Shown here one piece after another: positions 46,356 to 56,262 of a DNA stretch of 64,000 nt. Source of the stretch: DATLED01 sp963750255 (GTDB lineage: Bacteria; Actinomycetota; Acidimicrobiia; Acidimicrobiales; CADCTF01). The stretch covers positions 122,520 to 186,519 of the forward strand of contig CAVVPZ010000004.1 in the NCBI GenBank assembly GCA_963750255.1, written 5' to 3'. How positions within the stretch are numbered: position 1 is the stretch's first letter; the number at the start of each line of letters is the position of its first letter. A program made the translations under genes and the position numbers. Below the pieces are notes generated by a model that saw nothing but the letters and a program-made list of their open reading frames with translations, did not search any database and was not told the DNA's origin.

Positions 46356-49300
46356 GTGGCGATTCGAGCCGACCGTCGTCGGGAAGCCATCCAGGCCGCG
46401 GTTGTCCGAGGCGCTGGCCGAAGCTGCCGAGGGCAGCGGCCGGCTGGTGCTCGTGCTCGGCGAGGCCGGCATCGGCAAGACCACTACGGCCCGGGAGGTC
46501 GCCGCCCTTGCCCGCCGGACGAGGCTTCGCCGTGCGTTGGGCGGCGCGTGGTCGGGCGGCGCCACCGTGGCGCACGCCCCGTGGCTCACCCTGCTGTCGG
46601 GTCTCGGTGCCGCCGGGCTGCGTGCCATCGATGCCTTGATCGCCTGCGACACCACCGACGCGTCAGCGGCTGCGTCGGCCCGCGCCGCCGCCTACGCCGC
46701 CGTGGTCGCCGCCATCGAGGAGGCCACCCTCGAACGTCCGGCCCTGCTCGTCCTCGACGACCTCCACTGGGCCGACGAGGGCACGGTCAGCCTTCTCGAC
46801 GCCGTCGCCGGTCACCTGCCGGGCCTCCCCGTCCTGATCGTCGGCACCTACCGCGACACCGACACCGCTCCCGGGTCGCCGCTCACCCGCCTCGGTGGGG
46901 GCGCCGACCGCCTCGAGTTGCGGGGCCTCGACCGCGAGGCCGTGGCCGCCTTGCTCGGCGAGCAGACCGACGTCTCGATGGGGTCGGCCATGGCCGAAGA
47001 CGTCATCCGCCTCACGGCGGGCAACCCGTTCCTGGTGGTGCAGGTCGGCCGAATGCTGTCCGAGGAACCCGGGGCCCGGCGCAGCCTGACCCTCCCCTCC
47101 GGCGCTCGGGACCTTCTCCAACAACGACTCGATGCCCTGCAGGCCGACGACCGAGCGATCGTCATCGCTGGGGCCATCCTCGGTGCCGCCTTCCGGGTGT
47201 CGGACCTTGCGGCCCTCTACGAAGCAGAGGCGCACGACATCTCCGCCGCCCTCGACCGGGTCGCTGCCGTGCGCATCGTCGAGCGGTCCTCGGCACCAAC
47301 AGCTGGAGCTTCACGCACGACCTGTGGCGCCAGGCCGCGCTCGCCCACCACGACGCGGGCGACCTTCCCGGACTCCACCGCCGAGCGGCACGGGTGCTCG
47401 ACTCGGCCGGGGCCGAAGTGGCCGAGATCGCCGCCCACCTCTTCGCCGCCGGCGATGCCGACGACGCCGCGGTGTGGGCGGTGCGGGCCGGCGACCGAGC
47501 CATCGCCGCTCTGGCGTGGGAGGAAGCAATCGGTCACTACAACGCGGCCTTGGGTGCGCTCCCGGCGCTGCCCTCGGGCACTGCCGTGGAGGTCCGAGCC
47601 GACGCCCTCGCCGGGTTGGGGCGGAGCCACATCCTCGCCGGTGCCCCCGACGACGCCGCCGACGCCTTCGAAGCAGCTCGCCGCCCTGGGTCGACATGTC
47701 GGGTCGCCGACCATGGTCGCCCGGGCTGCGCTCGGCTTCAGCGCTGACCTCTCGGGGTTCGAGGTTCGCCTGTTCGACGACCGCCAGGTCGCGCTCCTCG
47801 AGAACGCCGATCGGTTGCTCGCCGGTGCCGGCGCTGGCGACGCGAGTATCGCCGGGCTTCGTTCGACCGTGCTGGCCCGGCTGTCCGTGGCCCAGTCCTT
47901 GGTCGCGTCCGAGAACCGGCGCCTCGCTCTGGCCGACGGAGCGGTCGAGTTGGCCCGCACCGCCGACGATCCGACCGTGTTGGCCCGGGCGCTGGCGGCA
48001 CACTGCGATGCCATCGCCGGGCCCGATCACTCCGAGCAGCGAGAGGCGGAGGCATCGGAGATCATCGCCATCGCCCAGGCCGCCGACGACGGGCCGCTCG
48101 AGCTCCTCGGGCGCAGGCTCCGGTTCGTCGCCCGGCTCGAGGTCGGCGACGTCGACGGCGTGACCGAGGACCGGGTTGGCTATGCACGGCGGGCTGCAAC
48201 CGTTGGCAACCCGCTCTACTCCTGGTTCGTGCCGTTGTGGGAGGCGCAGGCCGCGCTCGTTGACGGCGACGTCGCCACCGCGCTGCGGTGCGTCGACGAG
48301 GTCGAGGCCCTCGGGCGGTCGTCGGGGAGCACCAATGCGCCCATGCTGGCCACGGTGCTGAGACTGGTTGCCGACTGGGAGTCTGGACAGGCCGAAGCCG
48401 CCGTCTCCCGCATGGAGTCGATCGGCATTGTGTCGCCAGAACTGACCCCGTACATCTCGGCCATCGGCGGCATCGCCTGGGCGGCGACGGTGGCCGGCCA
48501 GCTCGACAAGGCTCGCGGCTACCTCGACCGTGCCGCCACCATCGAATTCCAACTCGGGCACATGGACGCCGAGTGGATGTCGAACCTCATCAACCTCGTC
48601 CGAGCCGCCGCCGCCCTCGACCACCCGTTGTTGTCGAGCCTGCTGGCGCTGCTCGAGCCCTACGCCCATCGCGTGGCGTTCGAGGGGATCGGGGCCGGCC
48701 TCTACGGCTCGGTGGCCCGCATCGTCGCCATCGGCTGCCGGGCCCAGCATCGCCACGACGACGCCGTGCGCTACGCCGAGCAGGCCCTCGCCGTCAATCG
48801 TCGTTTCGGAGGAGTGCTCCACGCCGACGCCCTCAGGACGCTGGCCGCGTGCCGCGGCGATCGCGGCGACAACGCCGCCGTGGTCGAGGCGCTGCACCGC
48901 GAGGCCGACGCCGCCTATGCCGCCGCCGGCGCCACCCACCCTCAGCTCGCTGGAGGGCCCAGCGTCGCCGGCACCGCCGACGGGGCTCCGCCACGGAAAT
49001 CGACAATGTCTTCGCGCGAGACCACGAGCTGTGGCACATCGACTTCGGTGGTCGAGCCAGCGTCGTCAAGCACGCCAAGGGCATGGCCGACCTCGCCCTG
49101 TTGCTCGAACGCCCCGGCAGCGAGGTCCACGTGTCGGAGATGGAACACGGCGTCGTCGTCAACGCCTCTCGCCAGGACACCCTTGACCGCCGCGCCATCA
49201 CCGCCTACCGCGATCGGCTGGCTGAGTTGGCCGAGGAGATCGACGACGCCGACGCCGCCCACGACCTCGCCCGAGCCGAAGGCGCCCGCACCGAATACGA

Positions 49301-49535
49301 CCTCCTCGTCGACCAACTCACCAGCGCCACCGGCCTCGGCGGCCGCCAGCGCGCGGTCGGCTCCGACCCCGTCGAGCGCCTCCGCAAAGCCATCTCGGCC
49401 CGCGTCCGCGACGCGATCACCCGCATCGCCGCCGCCGACCCGGCCCTCGGACGCCACCTCACCAACGCCATCCGCACCGGCACCTTCTGCTCGTACCAAC
49501 CCGAGACCCCCATCCGCTGGCGCCTCAGCCGCTGA
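46356..49535 (+). CDS. Large AAA ATPase with helical repeats, regulator-like
   Basis: About 1060 residues. Walker A LVLGEAGIGKTT near the N-terminus, Walker B LLVLDDLHWADEGT, sensor region LIVGTYRDTD, as in the ATPases of LuxR/LAL-type regulators. A long TPR-like helical region follows. The C-terminal domain starts NVFARDHELWHIDFGGRASVVKHAKGMADLALLL and ends RTGTFCSYQPETPIRW, a module seen behind such ATPases instead of a LuxR domain. Frame changes near 46400, 47290, 47675 and 48990. GTG 46356 is the likely start. It may sense a small molecule and act through the C-terminal module (inference). Confidence 0.8.
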
Positions 49536-49540
49536 CCGCC

Positions 49541-51002
49541 TCATCCCGAGTCCGCGGGTGGGTCGGGTCCCGTCGACCGCTCACTGCTCGGTCGCCGGCC
49601 GTAGAGCCCCGCTTGTCGTTCGCGTCGGCTCTTGTTGTCGTGGCACCGCCAGCATTTGGCGTCTTCGTTGGCGAAACTCGTCACCCCGCCCACGCAGATC
49701 GGCTCGACGTGATCCCACTCGAGCCCGAAACGGTTCCCGCACTCCGAGCACCGCACCCCATCGAAGTCCGGTGGACCACCCAACTCCAGCGCCGTTCGGA
49801 GCTCGGCCGGCTGATACCGGCCGACGTGCGTCACCGTGTGGATGTTGACCCCATCGTGGAACACGACCTTCAAGAACGCGTCCTTGGCCATCTCCCGCAC
49901 CACCGCCGGCGGCACCGGACCACCCCCCACGACGTGACACATCGACTCGGGATGCGCCCCACTCCGAAACGTCCGCAGATCGACCACGAACACCACATCC
50001 GCCCGCCGCCCCGCCCGCCTCGTCGGCGGCTTCGCCGCCACCGCACCCGCGCTCGACCCGCCCGCCGACGCCTCCTCCGCGGCCGACCCGCCCTCCGCGC
50101 TCGACTCGCCTGCCGCCGCCTCCTCCGCGGCCGGCCCGCCCTGCCGCGGCCGGCTCGCCCGCCGCCGGCGGGGTCCAGCCCAGCCCCGACGCCAGGATCG
50201 ACGCCACCGCGTCGGCGGCGTGCGCCCCCCACGCCTCGGTCGACCCCTGCCGACGCGCCTCGCGATGCAACCGGTCGGCCTCGACCTGGATCCGGGCCAA
50301 CAACGCCACCCCCACCACCGGCTCGAGCTGCAACAACGCGCACTGCATCCCGTCACCGTCGATCCAGGAACGAAACGACCGCCGCGCCCGCTGACGGGCC
50401 GCCAACTCCTCGCGATCCACCCCATCGTGACGACGCTTGCGGCACGCCTCGCCCAACTCGCGATGCGACAGCCGTTTCGCCGCCGCCACCAACTCGCCCT
50501 CCGAACCCGGCTTCTCCCGCTCCGTGCGAGCGATGTCGTCGGCCTGCCCCAACGACAACTCGCCCCCAACCGCCGCGTCACGCGTCTCCGGGCAATCCGC
50601 CAACCGCGACCCCGTCGCCAGATCCGACCGAGCCCTCGCCCGAGACGCACCCGTCATCCGCGCCACCCACTCATCGGGATCCGCGAAACCCGCCGAACGA
50701 TGCGCCCCGCAATCAGCCGCCCGAGCCGCCGCCATCGCCCGCAACGCCCCGCTCGCCTTCTCCACCCGCGCCAACTCCTCGGCCAACAACGCCGCCGCCT
50801 CACCCGACAACGCCCCCACCTCGACCAAACGCAACCCGGCCCGGAACGCCACCGCGTCAGCCACCACCCCCACCACGCCACCAGCAACACCGACCACCAC
50901 GACCACCCCCTCGAACACGAACGAGGACGCACCAAAACGCTGCGCACCAACGGACTGCGAGGGAACCGTCGCACCCGGTTCCGAGGTGGCGCCCCGTCCC
51001 AC
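49541..51002 (-). CDS. DUF222 / 13E12-family HNH endonuclease, LexA-box regulated
   Basis: About 486 residues. The N-terminal DUF222 helical region is recognised by RVEKASGALRAMAAARAADC, the aspartate/arginine-rich ARMTGASRARARSDLATG, and SLGQADDIAR. A low-complexity Glu/Ala/Ser linker spans a frame change near 50140. The C-terminal HNH domain reads CSECGNRFGLEWDHVEPICVGG and CWRCHDNKSRRE, with the CxxC pairs and catalytic His intact. GTG 51002 is the longest start. The promoter overlaps a LexA-type box. Members are scattered, multicopy nuclease genes of unknown role; some mycobacterial ones belong to the SOS response. Confidence 0.85.
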
Positions 51003-51029
51003 ACAAGGGAAGAAGCCAGTGCCAACGAC

Positions 51030-51057
51030 TCTATACGAACACCTGTTCGCCTGTCAA
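51030..51057 (-). promoter_or_regulatory. Promoter with embedded LexA (SOS) box
   Basis: On the minus strand TTGACA (51057-51052) and TATAGA (51035-51030) are spaced by 16 bases. The spacer holds the perfect palindrome CGAAC-ACCT-GTTCG at 51036-51049, which fits the Gram-positive/actinobacterial LexA pattern CGAAC-N4-GTTCG. Binding there would block the promoter. The divergent HNH gene at 51104 could share the control. Confidence 0.75.
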
Positions 51058-51103
51058 CCGCCACCATCACTCATCGCGAGCGACTCTGCATACGCTCGCC
51101 CCG

Positions 51104-52210
51104 ATGCCCGATGACGACGCCATCGTGTTCGCCGAGAAGCTGCTGGCCCTCCTCGACACCGGGCGATACACGGCGACCTACAAGTTCGCCGTCCTCGTTG
51201 CCCTGATCGATGAGTGCGTGTCGTCGGTCGACGACCACGGCCGGCCGCCCGAGGTGCTCGACGCCTTTCGGATCGGGCGTCGTGTCCTCGAGCTCTACTG
51301 GCCCCAGGCCGTGCCATACCGGTCGTCGGCCGATGCCGCGCCGGTGCACCTCCGACACTCGACGCAGTCCAACGACTTGGTCCAGATCATCACCAACTAC
51401 CGCCACGAGCACGGCCTCGTCGCCGGCGTCACGATCGAACAGGCCCAGCGCCAATCTCCCGACTTGCTCGCAAAGCTCGAACGACGCGTCGCCACCACCG
51501 TCATCCGCATGCCGTTGCCGAAGTTGCAGCGAACGTCGACCGCAGCCGGATCCCGGGAGGACCGGTTTCTCTACGACTTCGCCTGGGATGACGAGGTAGC
51601 CGAGTCCCGAGTGCGTGCGGTCGACTTCGATGCCGCGCTGCGGCTGCGCCCCGGCGTCGGGGCGTGGCTCGTCCGCCTGGCCGGCGTGCTGCGGCCGATC
51701 ATCCAGCAGCGGTGGGCCGGGTTCGTCGCCGACCGATCCCGTGACTCGGTTGAGGCGGCCTGGCTCGACGAGTTCCTCTTCGGCGCCAGTCGTGTCGGCC
51801 TCGATCGGGTCCGCGGGCCGTTGCTCGAAGTGCAGGGCGGTGACTGCTTCTATTGCGGCGATCGCATACCGCCCAACGCCACACAGGTCGACCACTTCCT
51901 CCCCTGGGTGCGCCACCCCGACAACGGCCTCGACAATCTCGTCGCCGCCCACGCCCGCTGCAACAACAACAAGCGCGACTCATTCGCCTCGGCCGACCAC
52001 CTGTACGGCTGGGTCGAACGGGCCGCCTCCGTCACCGGGCCGTTCGCCGAACTCCGCTCCGCGATCGAATGGGCCTCCGACCCCATCCGAACCCTCGGCT
52101 CGGCCCGGGCCAGCTACCTGTGGTTGCCAGATGGAACGCCACTCTGGCGAGGCGTCGGCGTCTACACCGTCGCCGACCGCGACCAACTCCAGTCGATCCT
52201 CGTCAGCTGA
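51104..52210 (+). CDS. HNH endonuclease
   Basis: 368 residues, intact. The N-terminal two thirds are helical (KLLALLDTGRYTATYKFAVLVALIDECV) with the phrase LYWPQAVPYRSS. The HNH domain near residue 250 reads CFYCGDRIPPNATQVDHFLPW and NGLDNLVAAHARCNNNKRD, with complete Cys and His/Asn residues. This architecture is seen in predicted restriction-like or defence nucleases. ATG 51104. It is divergent from the DUF222 gene and lies within reach of the same LexA box. Confidence 0.85.
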   Translation: MPDDDAIVFAEKLLALLDTGRYTATYKFAVLVALIDECVSSVDDHGRPPEVLDAFRIGRRVLELYWPQAVPYRSSADAAPVHLRHSTQSNDLVQIITNYRHEHGLVAGVTIEQAQRQSPDLLAKLERRVATTVIRMPLPKLQRTSTAAGSREDRFLYDFAWDDEVAESRVRAVDFDAALRLRPGVGAWLVRLAGVLRPIIQQRWAGFVADRSRDSVEAAWLDEFLFGASRVGLDRVRGPLLEVQGGDCFYCGDRIPPNATQVDHFLPWVRHPDNGLDNLVAAHARCNNNKRDSFASADHLYGWVERAASVTGPFAELRSAIEWASDPIRTLGSARASYLWLPDGTPLWRGVGVYTVADRDQLQSILVS

Positions 52211-52232
52211 CCACGCGGACGAGTCGCCCGCC

Positions 52233-53001
52233 TCAGCCCACGCGATGCGCAATCACGAGGGTCTTGTCCCACGAGCCGCGGAACGTCCCCGCTGCCGACC
52301 GCGCCCGCTGCTCGCGAAGCCACTCGAGCCCACCTCAGCCGCCAAGCGGCCCTCGGCAACCGCTCGTTCGATCACCGACACGACGTCGACCGGCATCCGA
52401 TCGAGATCGCGCCCACGCGATGATTCGGTGACGACGTCGTCCACCTCGAAGCCATGCGCCTCGACCAGGTCGACCAACTCGCCCCCGATTCGCGGATGAC
52501 GGACGGCGACCATCGACCCCGGCAGACCAGGGCTCCGGGTTCATCGCTAGCAGCGGCGAACGTCGAGTAGTCGGGTTCGAAGACCGCCAGGAACCCGCCA
52601 GGACGCACCACCCGACCCACCTCCGAGAGGACAGCGTCAGGCGACTCGACGTGTTGCAATACCCGCTCGATCCGGCACCCGTCGACCACGCCGTCGCGAA
52701 ACGCGAGGCGAGCGCCGTCGCACCGCATCAGTATCGCCGCGGGGCCGAGATTGGAGCGGGCCGTCGCCAGCATCGCTGCGCTGGTCTCGACGCCGACCGC
52801 CGACATACCGGCGACGGCGAGCCGAGCGAGGTCGTGCCCGACGCCCGAGCCGATGTCGATGACCAAGCCACCCGGCACCGCCCGATTGGCCGCCGCGGCG
52901 ATGTAGCTCTTCATGGCCCCGAGACCGATGTCGGTGGCCTCGAGGTAGGCGACGAGACGTTCGACGTTGGGGCTGTGGTCGACGTGCGAGAAGCCGGACA
53001 T
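52233..53001 (-). CDS. Class I SAM-dependent methyltransferase (UbiE-like)
   Basis: About 255 residues. SAM-binding loop VIDIGSGVGHDLARLA, acidic VGVETSAAM, and post-motifs CDGARLAFRDGVVDGCRIERVLQHV and VGRVVRPGGFLAVFEPDY. It lacks DPPY or PCQ motifs of DNA methylases, so a small-molecule substrate is likely. Frame changes near 52530 and 52330 affect the last third, which ends SWDKTLVIAHRVG. ATG 53001 has AAGGAG six bases upstream. Confidence 0.82.
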
Positions 53002-53104
53002 GGCGCTCCTTCGGGTGCGGGGCCCAGGCGGTCGGCCCCGCCAACTCCAGGCTCCCCGGTGGTCACCCACCCTCTGCCCGCCAGTCGCGCGTCAGCGCCA
53101 ATTG

Positions 53105-54221
53105 TTACCGCTCGCAGCCGACCCCGTTGCCGTCACGGTCAAGGTCATACGGATCGCCGTACCGATGGTCGACTCGAACGGGTCCCTGCACGTACCGAGG
53201 CCCGTTGCCGCTCCCGCCGGCGCAGTCGACATCATCGCCCGGCGGGATGCACGGGTCGTACCCCGGGGTGCAGTCGCTTCCGGAGGGCGCTGGCGACGCC
53301 GCGACGGCCGCCGTCGACGGAGGCGCCGAGGTCGTCCGAGGAGCTGACGTCGTCGCCGGCGCCGCCGCCCCGCATGCCGACCAGAGCCCTCGCTTCGCCG
53401 CCTTGGCCTCGTTCTCCGCCGAGAGCAACCGGCTGGCAAGGTCACGATCTTCATTGGCGAACTGCTCGTAGTACTCAGCGAACCCATCGCTCACCATGGC
53501 CACGTTCGCCGAACTCAGCGACGTTCCCGACACCACCAGAACGTCGGCCACCGCGTGGTCCGTACCGGTCGGTCTGCGGGGCCGTAGGCGGACGTCGCAG
53601 GTGGACCACTCGACCCAGCGTGAGCTCCCTGAGGTGGGTTGTCGACTGGCTGGCGAAGCAGTCGCCCTTCGTCTCGGGCGCGTCGACCTGAGCCAGGCGA
53701 ATGTGGCGACCATCGTGGAGCACCAGCGTGTCGCCGTCGATCACCTTCGCCACCGTGAACGCTTGGGCGGCGGTGTCAGCCGGGAGCACGACTCCCGCCG
53801 TTGTCGTCGTCGCCAACACCGTCGTGGTCGTCGAAGTGGTCGTCGATGGCGACGTCGTCGTGGACGGACGTCGGTATTCGGACGTCGGCGTCGGCTCGCT
53901 CGACGAAGACAGGCCTGCCGCCGTCAACGCCGACGTCACCGTGGCCGACATCGTCACGATCGCCAGCGACGCGACGACGACGCCCGTCACCAACTGCGCC
54001 CTGCCCGACAAGCTCCGGAAGCCGGCCGCCGGGCCGCCTTGACGAAGGTTCGACAACGCGACGCGCGCCCTGGCCCGAGGTGGCGCCAAGAACGGCGCGT
54101 CGAACGACATCACCCCCACGTTGGAGACGAACTCGGTCCACACTGTGCCATTCCAGTAGCGCAGCTCATGTCGCCCGGTCGGGTCAGCCAACCACGCCGC
54201 CGGATGCCCCTCAGCCACCAT
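53105..54221 (-). CDS. Membrane-anchored thermonuclease with DUF2510 and Excalibur domains
   Basis: About 370 residues. DUF2510 at the N-terminus (PAAWLADPTGRHELRYWNG), one transmembrane helix (LVTGVVVASLAIVTMSATV), a Thr-rich linker, then a staphylococcal nuclease-like domain: KVIDGDTLVLHDGRHIRLAQVDAPETKG with catalytic Asp and Arg, and later SDGFAEYYEQF and AKAAKRGLWSAC. A second Thr/Ser/Pro linker precedes the C-terminal Excalibur calcium site DLDRDGNGVGCER. A frame change near 53580 splits the nuclease. ATG 54221. It probably degrades nucleic acid outside the cell. Confidence 0.85.
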
Positions 54222-54269
54222 CTTCTCCGCCCCGCTCCTGCGACGACCACGTCGTCACGATCGACAACC

Positions 54270-54593
54270 CTACGGACCGAACGGCGAACCCGGCGGCTCT
54301 CGAAACGTGGACGCTTCGAGGGAGTCGCCCACGTCGTCGGTGTGGCGGCCGTTCGTGCGGGAGCTGGCCTCGGCCACGGACATGGCCACCACCTCAGCCG
54401 GACGGAAGACGAGGTACTCGGCCAGCTCGACATCCTCGACCCAGATCTCTCGGTCGACATCCCAAAATGCGCACTCGATGGCCGGCGGTTCGTCACGCAC
54501 GCCGAAACGAAACGATGCGCACGCCTGATCGGTGAAAGCGAAGTACCCGACTTCACTCTCGGACAAGTGCACGCTGGCTCCGATTTCCGTCAC
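54270..54593 (-). CDS. Hypothetical protein coupled to an EEP nuclease gene
   Basis: 107 residues from GTG 54593, overlapping the nuclease stop (GTGA). Not recognised. It has VHLSESEVGYFAFTDQACASFRFGV, an acidic middle ECAFWDVDREIWVEDVELAEYLVF, and a polar C-terminus. The strong negative charge and coupling would suit a DNA-mimic or inhibitor of the nuclease, but nothing proves this. Confidence 0.5.
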   Translation of the reverse strand: MTEIGASVHLSESEVGYFAFTDQACASFRFGVRDEPPAIECAFWDVDREIWVEDVELAEYLVFRPAEVVAMSVAEASSRTNGRHTDDVGDSLEASTFREPPGSPFGP

Positions 54594-55297
54594 GAAGCAG
54601 GCTGGACATCGACGATCAGCGGCGCATGGTCCGACAGCCCACCAACCTGGCAGTAGTCCGCGTACGACCCGACCGTCACGGCGGAAACCTTCCAGGACTC
54701 GGGGACAAAGCAGTAGTCGATGTGATGCGGCTTTGCCTCCTTCTTCCCGAGGAAGAACGTGGCATCCGGCTCCTGTCCTGGGGCGCAACCTTTTGCGCGG
54801 TGATAGGCGCTCGAAAGCCCGACGTCAGCCAGGTCAGCGACAGCGGAGGCATGGTTGAGCTCGACGCCGGGACGATCCCAGACGACGTTGTTGTTGAAGT
54901 CTCCAGCGACGACCCAGGTGCCTTCGCGCACTCGATCGCAAAACGATCCAAGCGCGTCACGAAATGGTCCGGTCGGCGAGGTCGCCTTGATGTGCTCACG
55001 ACGATTGTTCGCCCACACCGCCAGCAGCTGAAAGGGCGTCGGGCCGTCGACGCTGACCGGCATCACCCATTGATGGGGTGGAGGTTCCGTGCGGTCTTGC
55101 GTGACCCTCGTGTCGCCAAAGCCGAGAACCGCCAGCCCAATGTTTCGATCAGTGCCACACCACGCCATCGACTCGCCGTCCTCGAGCGGCAACGTCTGTC
55201 CACACTCAGGGACAATCGCGACGTCGGGGCCAAGAGCGCGCAGCGCGTTCAATTTCTTGCCCGCACCCCGTGCCACGTTCCAGACCACAATTCTCAA
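54590..55297 (-). CDS. Endonuclease/exonuclease/phosphatase (EEP) family protein
   Basis: 235 residues, intact. All EEP motifs are visible: the Asn in VVWNVARG, the metal-binding Glu in IVPECG, GDFNNN, HIDYCF and the final SDHAPL. The fold cleaves phosphodiesters or phosphate esters. TTG 55297 is chosen because GGAGG precedes it by seven bases; no ATG or GTG exists at the domain start. Divergent from a second EEP gene, with a palindrome between. The GC content around this pair looks lower than its surroundings, a hint of transfer. Confidence 0.85.
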   Translation of the reverse strand: MRIVVWNVARGAGKKLNALRALGPDVAIVPECGQTLPLEDGESMAWCGTDRNIGLAVLGFGDTRVTQDRTEPPPHQWVMPVSVDGPTPFQLLAVWANNRREHIKATSPTGPFRDALGSFCDRVREGTWVVAGDFNNNVVWDRPGVELNHASAVADLADVGLSSAYHRAKGCAPGQEPDATFFLGKKEAKPHHIDYCFVPESWKVSAVTVGSYADYCQVGGLSDHAPLIVDVQPAS

Positions 55298-55320
55298 GTT
55301 GTTGCCTCCGCCTCGTTGGA

Positions 55321-55345
55321 TTCGGGAAGCGTAGGATTTCCCGAA
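55321..55345. promoter_or_regulatory. Palindrome between divergent EEP genes
   Basis: TTCGGGAA (55321-55328) and TTCCCGAA (55338-55345) are exact complements with nine bases between. The spacer holds TAGGAT, a possible -10 box for the rightward gene. A shared operator is the likely reading. Confidence 0.5.
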
Positions 55346-55392
55346 CAGCAAGCGGTCCTCGGACTGCTCGGCTGGCTGGAGGACGGACGTCG

Positions 55393-56167
55393 ATGCGAAT
55401 CGTTTGCAGGAACTTTGGGGGCGCAAAACACCCCGGCTCCCACGCCTACCGCGGCGAAAGACCACCAAGGCCAACAGTGGGCCTATCTGGCGTCCCTCGG
55501 CGCCGACGTCATCTTGGCCCAGGAGGCGGTGCTGTTCGGAGATGAACTCCCCCTCCCCGCTGGTTGGTCGGCAACAGTGAGACCACACGAATCCGACTGG
55601 GTCAGCGCAATCGCAATGAGCCCAAGCGTTTCTTGCTCAGCGGAGTGGACGCCGACGCATCCATTCCTGGAGGCGCTCGGGTCGTACCTTGCCTACGCGC
55701 GACTGCAGCTCGAGGGAGGCGAGTTGTCACTTGTTTCGGTACACGTTCCGCCGACTTGGACGCAGCTGCACTGGACCGCCAGCGGTCGTGACGGGCCGAT
55801 GCCGACCGGCCGCGCCCGGCCGTGGCCGTCCGACCTTGCGGCAGCCGCCCTCGGCGCTGCGATAGGCGACGACGCCGCCCTGATCGCTGGCGACTGGAAT
55901 GAGGCCCCTCGGTGGCCACGGGACGGCGACCGCGGCACCAAGGCGTTCTTCGACCTGGCGACGAGCCTTGGATGGACGGAGGCGGTCGCTACCACCTTCG
56001 GCACTGAGGTGAGAACGGCGTTCGCCAACAATTCCGCAGGGCACCAGAATGACCACGCGTTCGCGACGCGTTCTCTCTGGCCCCGCATCAGCGGATGCGG
56101 AGTGCTTGGCGAACCGTCCCGGACACGGTCGGACCACTCTGCGATCCTGCTTGAGGTCGACCTCTAG
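55393..56167 (+). CDS. Second EEP-family nuclease/phosphatase
   Basis: About 258 residues. MRIVCRNFGG with the Asn, LGADVILAQEAVLF with the Glu, AGDWNEAPR, NDHAFATR (in place of IDHVF) and RSDHSAILLEV give the complete motif series. A one-base shift near 55430, in a run of A and C, displaces about 10 residues. ATG 55393 follows GGAGG at a usual distance. It is only distantly similar to the EEP protein encoded on the other side of the palindrome. Confidence 0.8.
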
Positions 56168-56262
56168 CGCACCTGGCGCTGCCGCACACGGAGGGTGGCC
56201 TCACAATCCGAGAATTTGCTCGCGTCTTCGCGTCGTCGCCGGCGGTACACAGACGGCGAGCC

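Noticed and set aside
52233..53001. Methyltransferase next to HNH genes as a restriction-modification system
   Set aside because: It has a UbiE-like small-molecule methyltransferase pattern and no DPPY or PCQ DNA-methylase motif.
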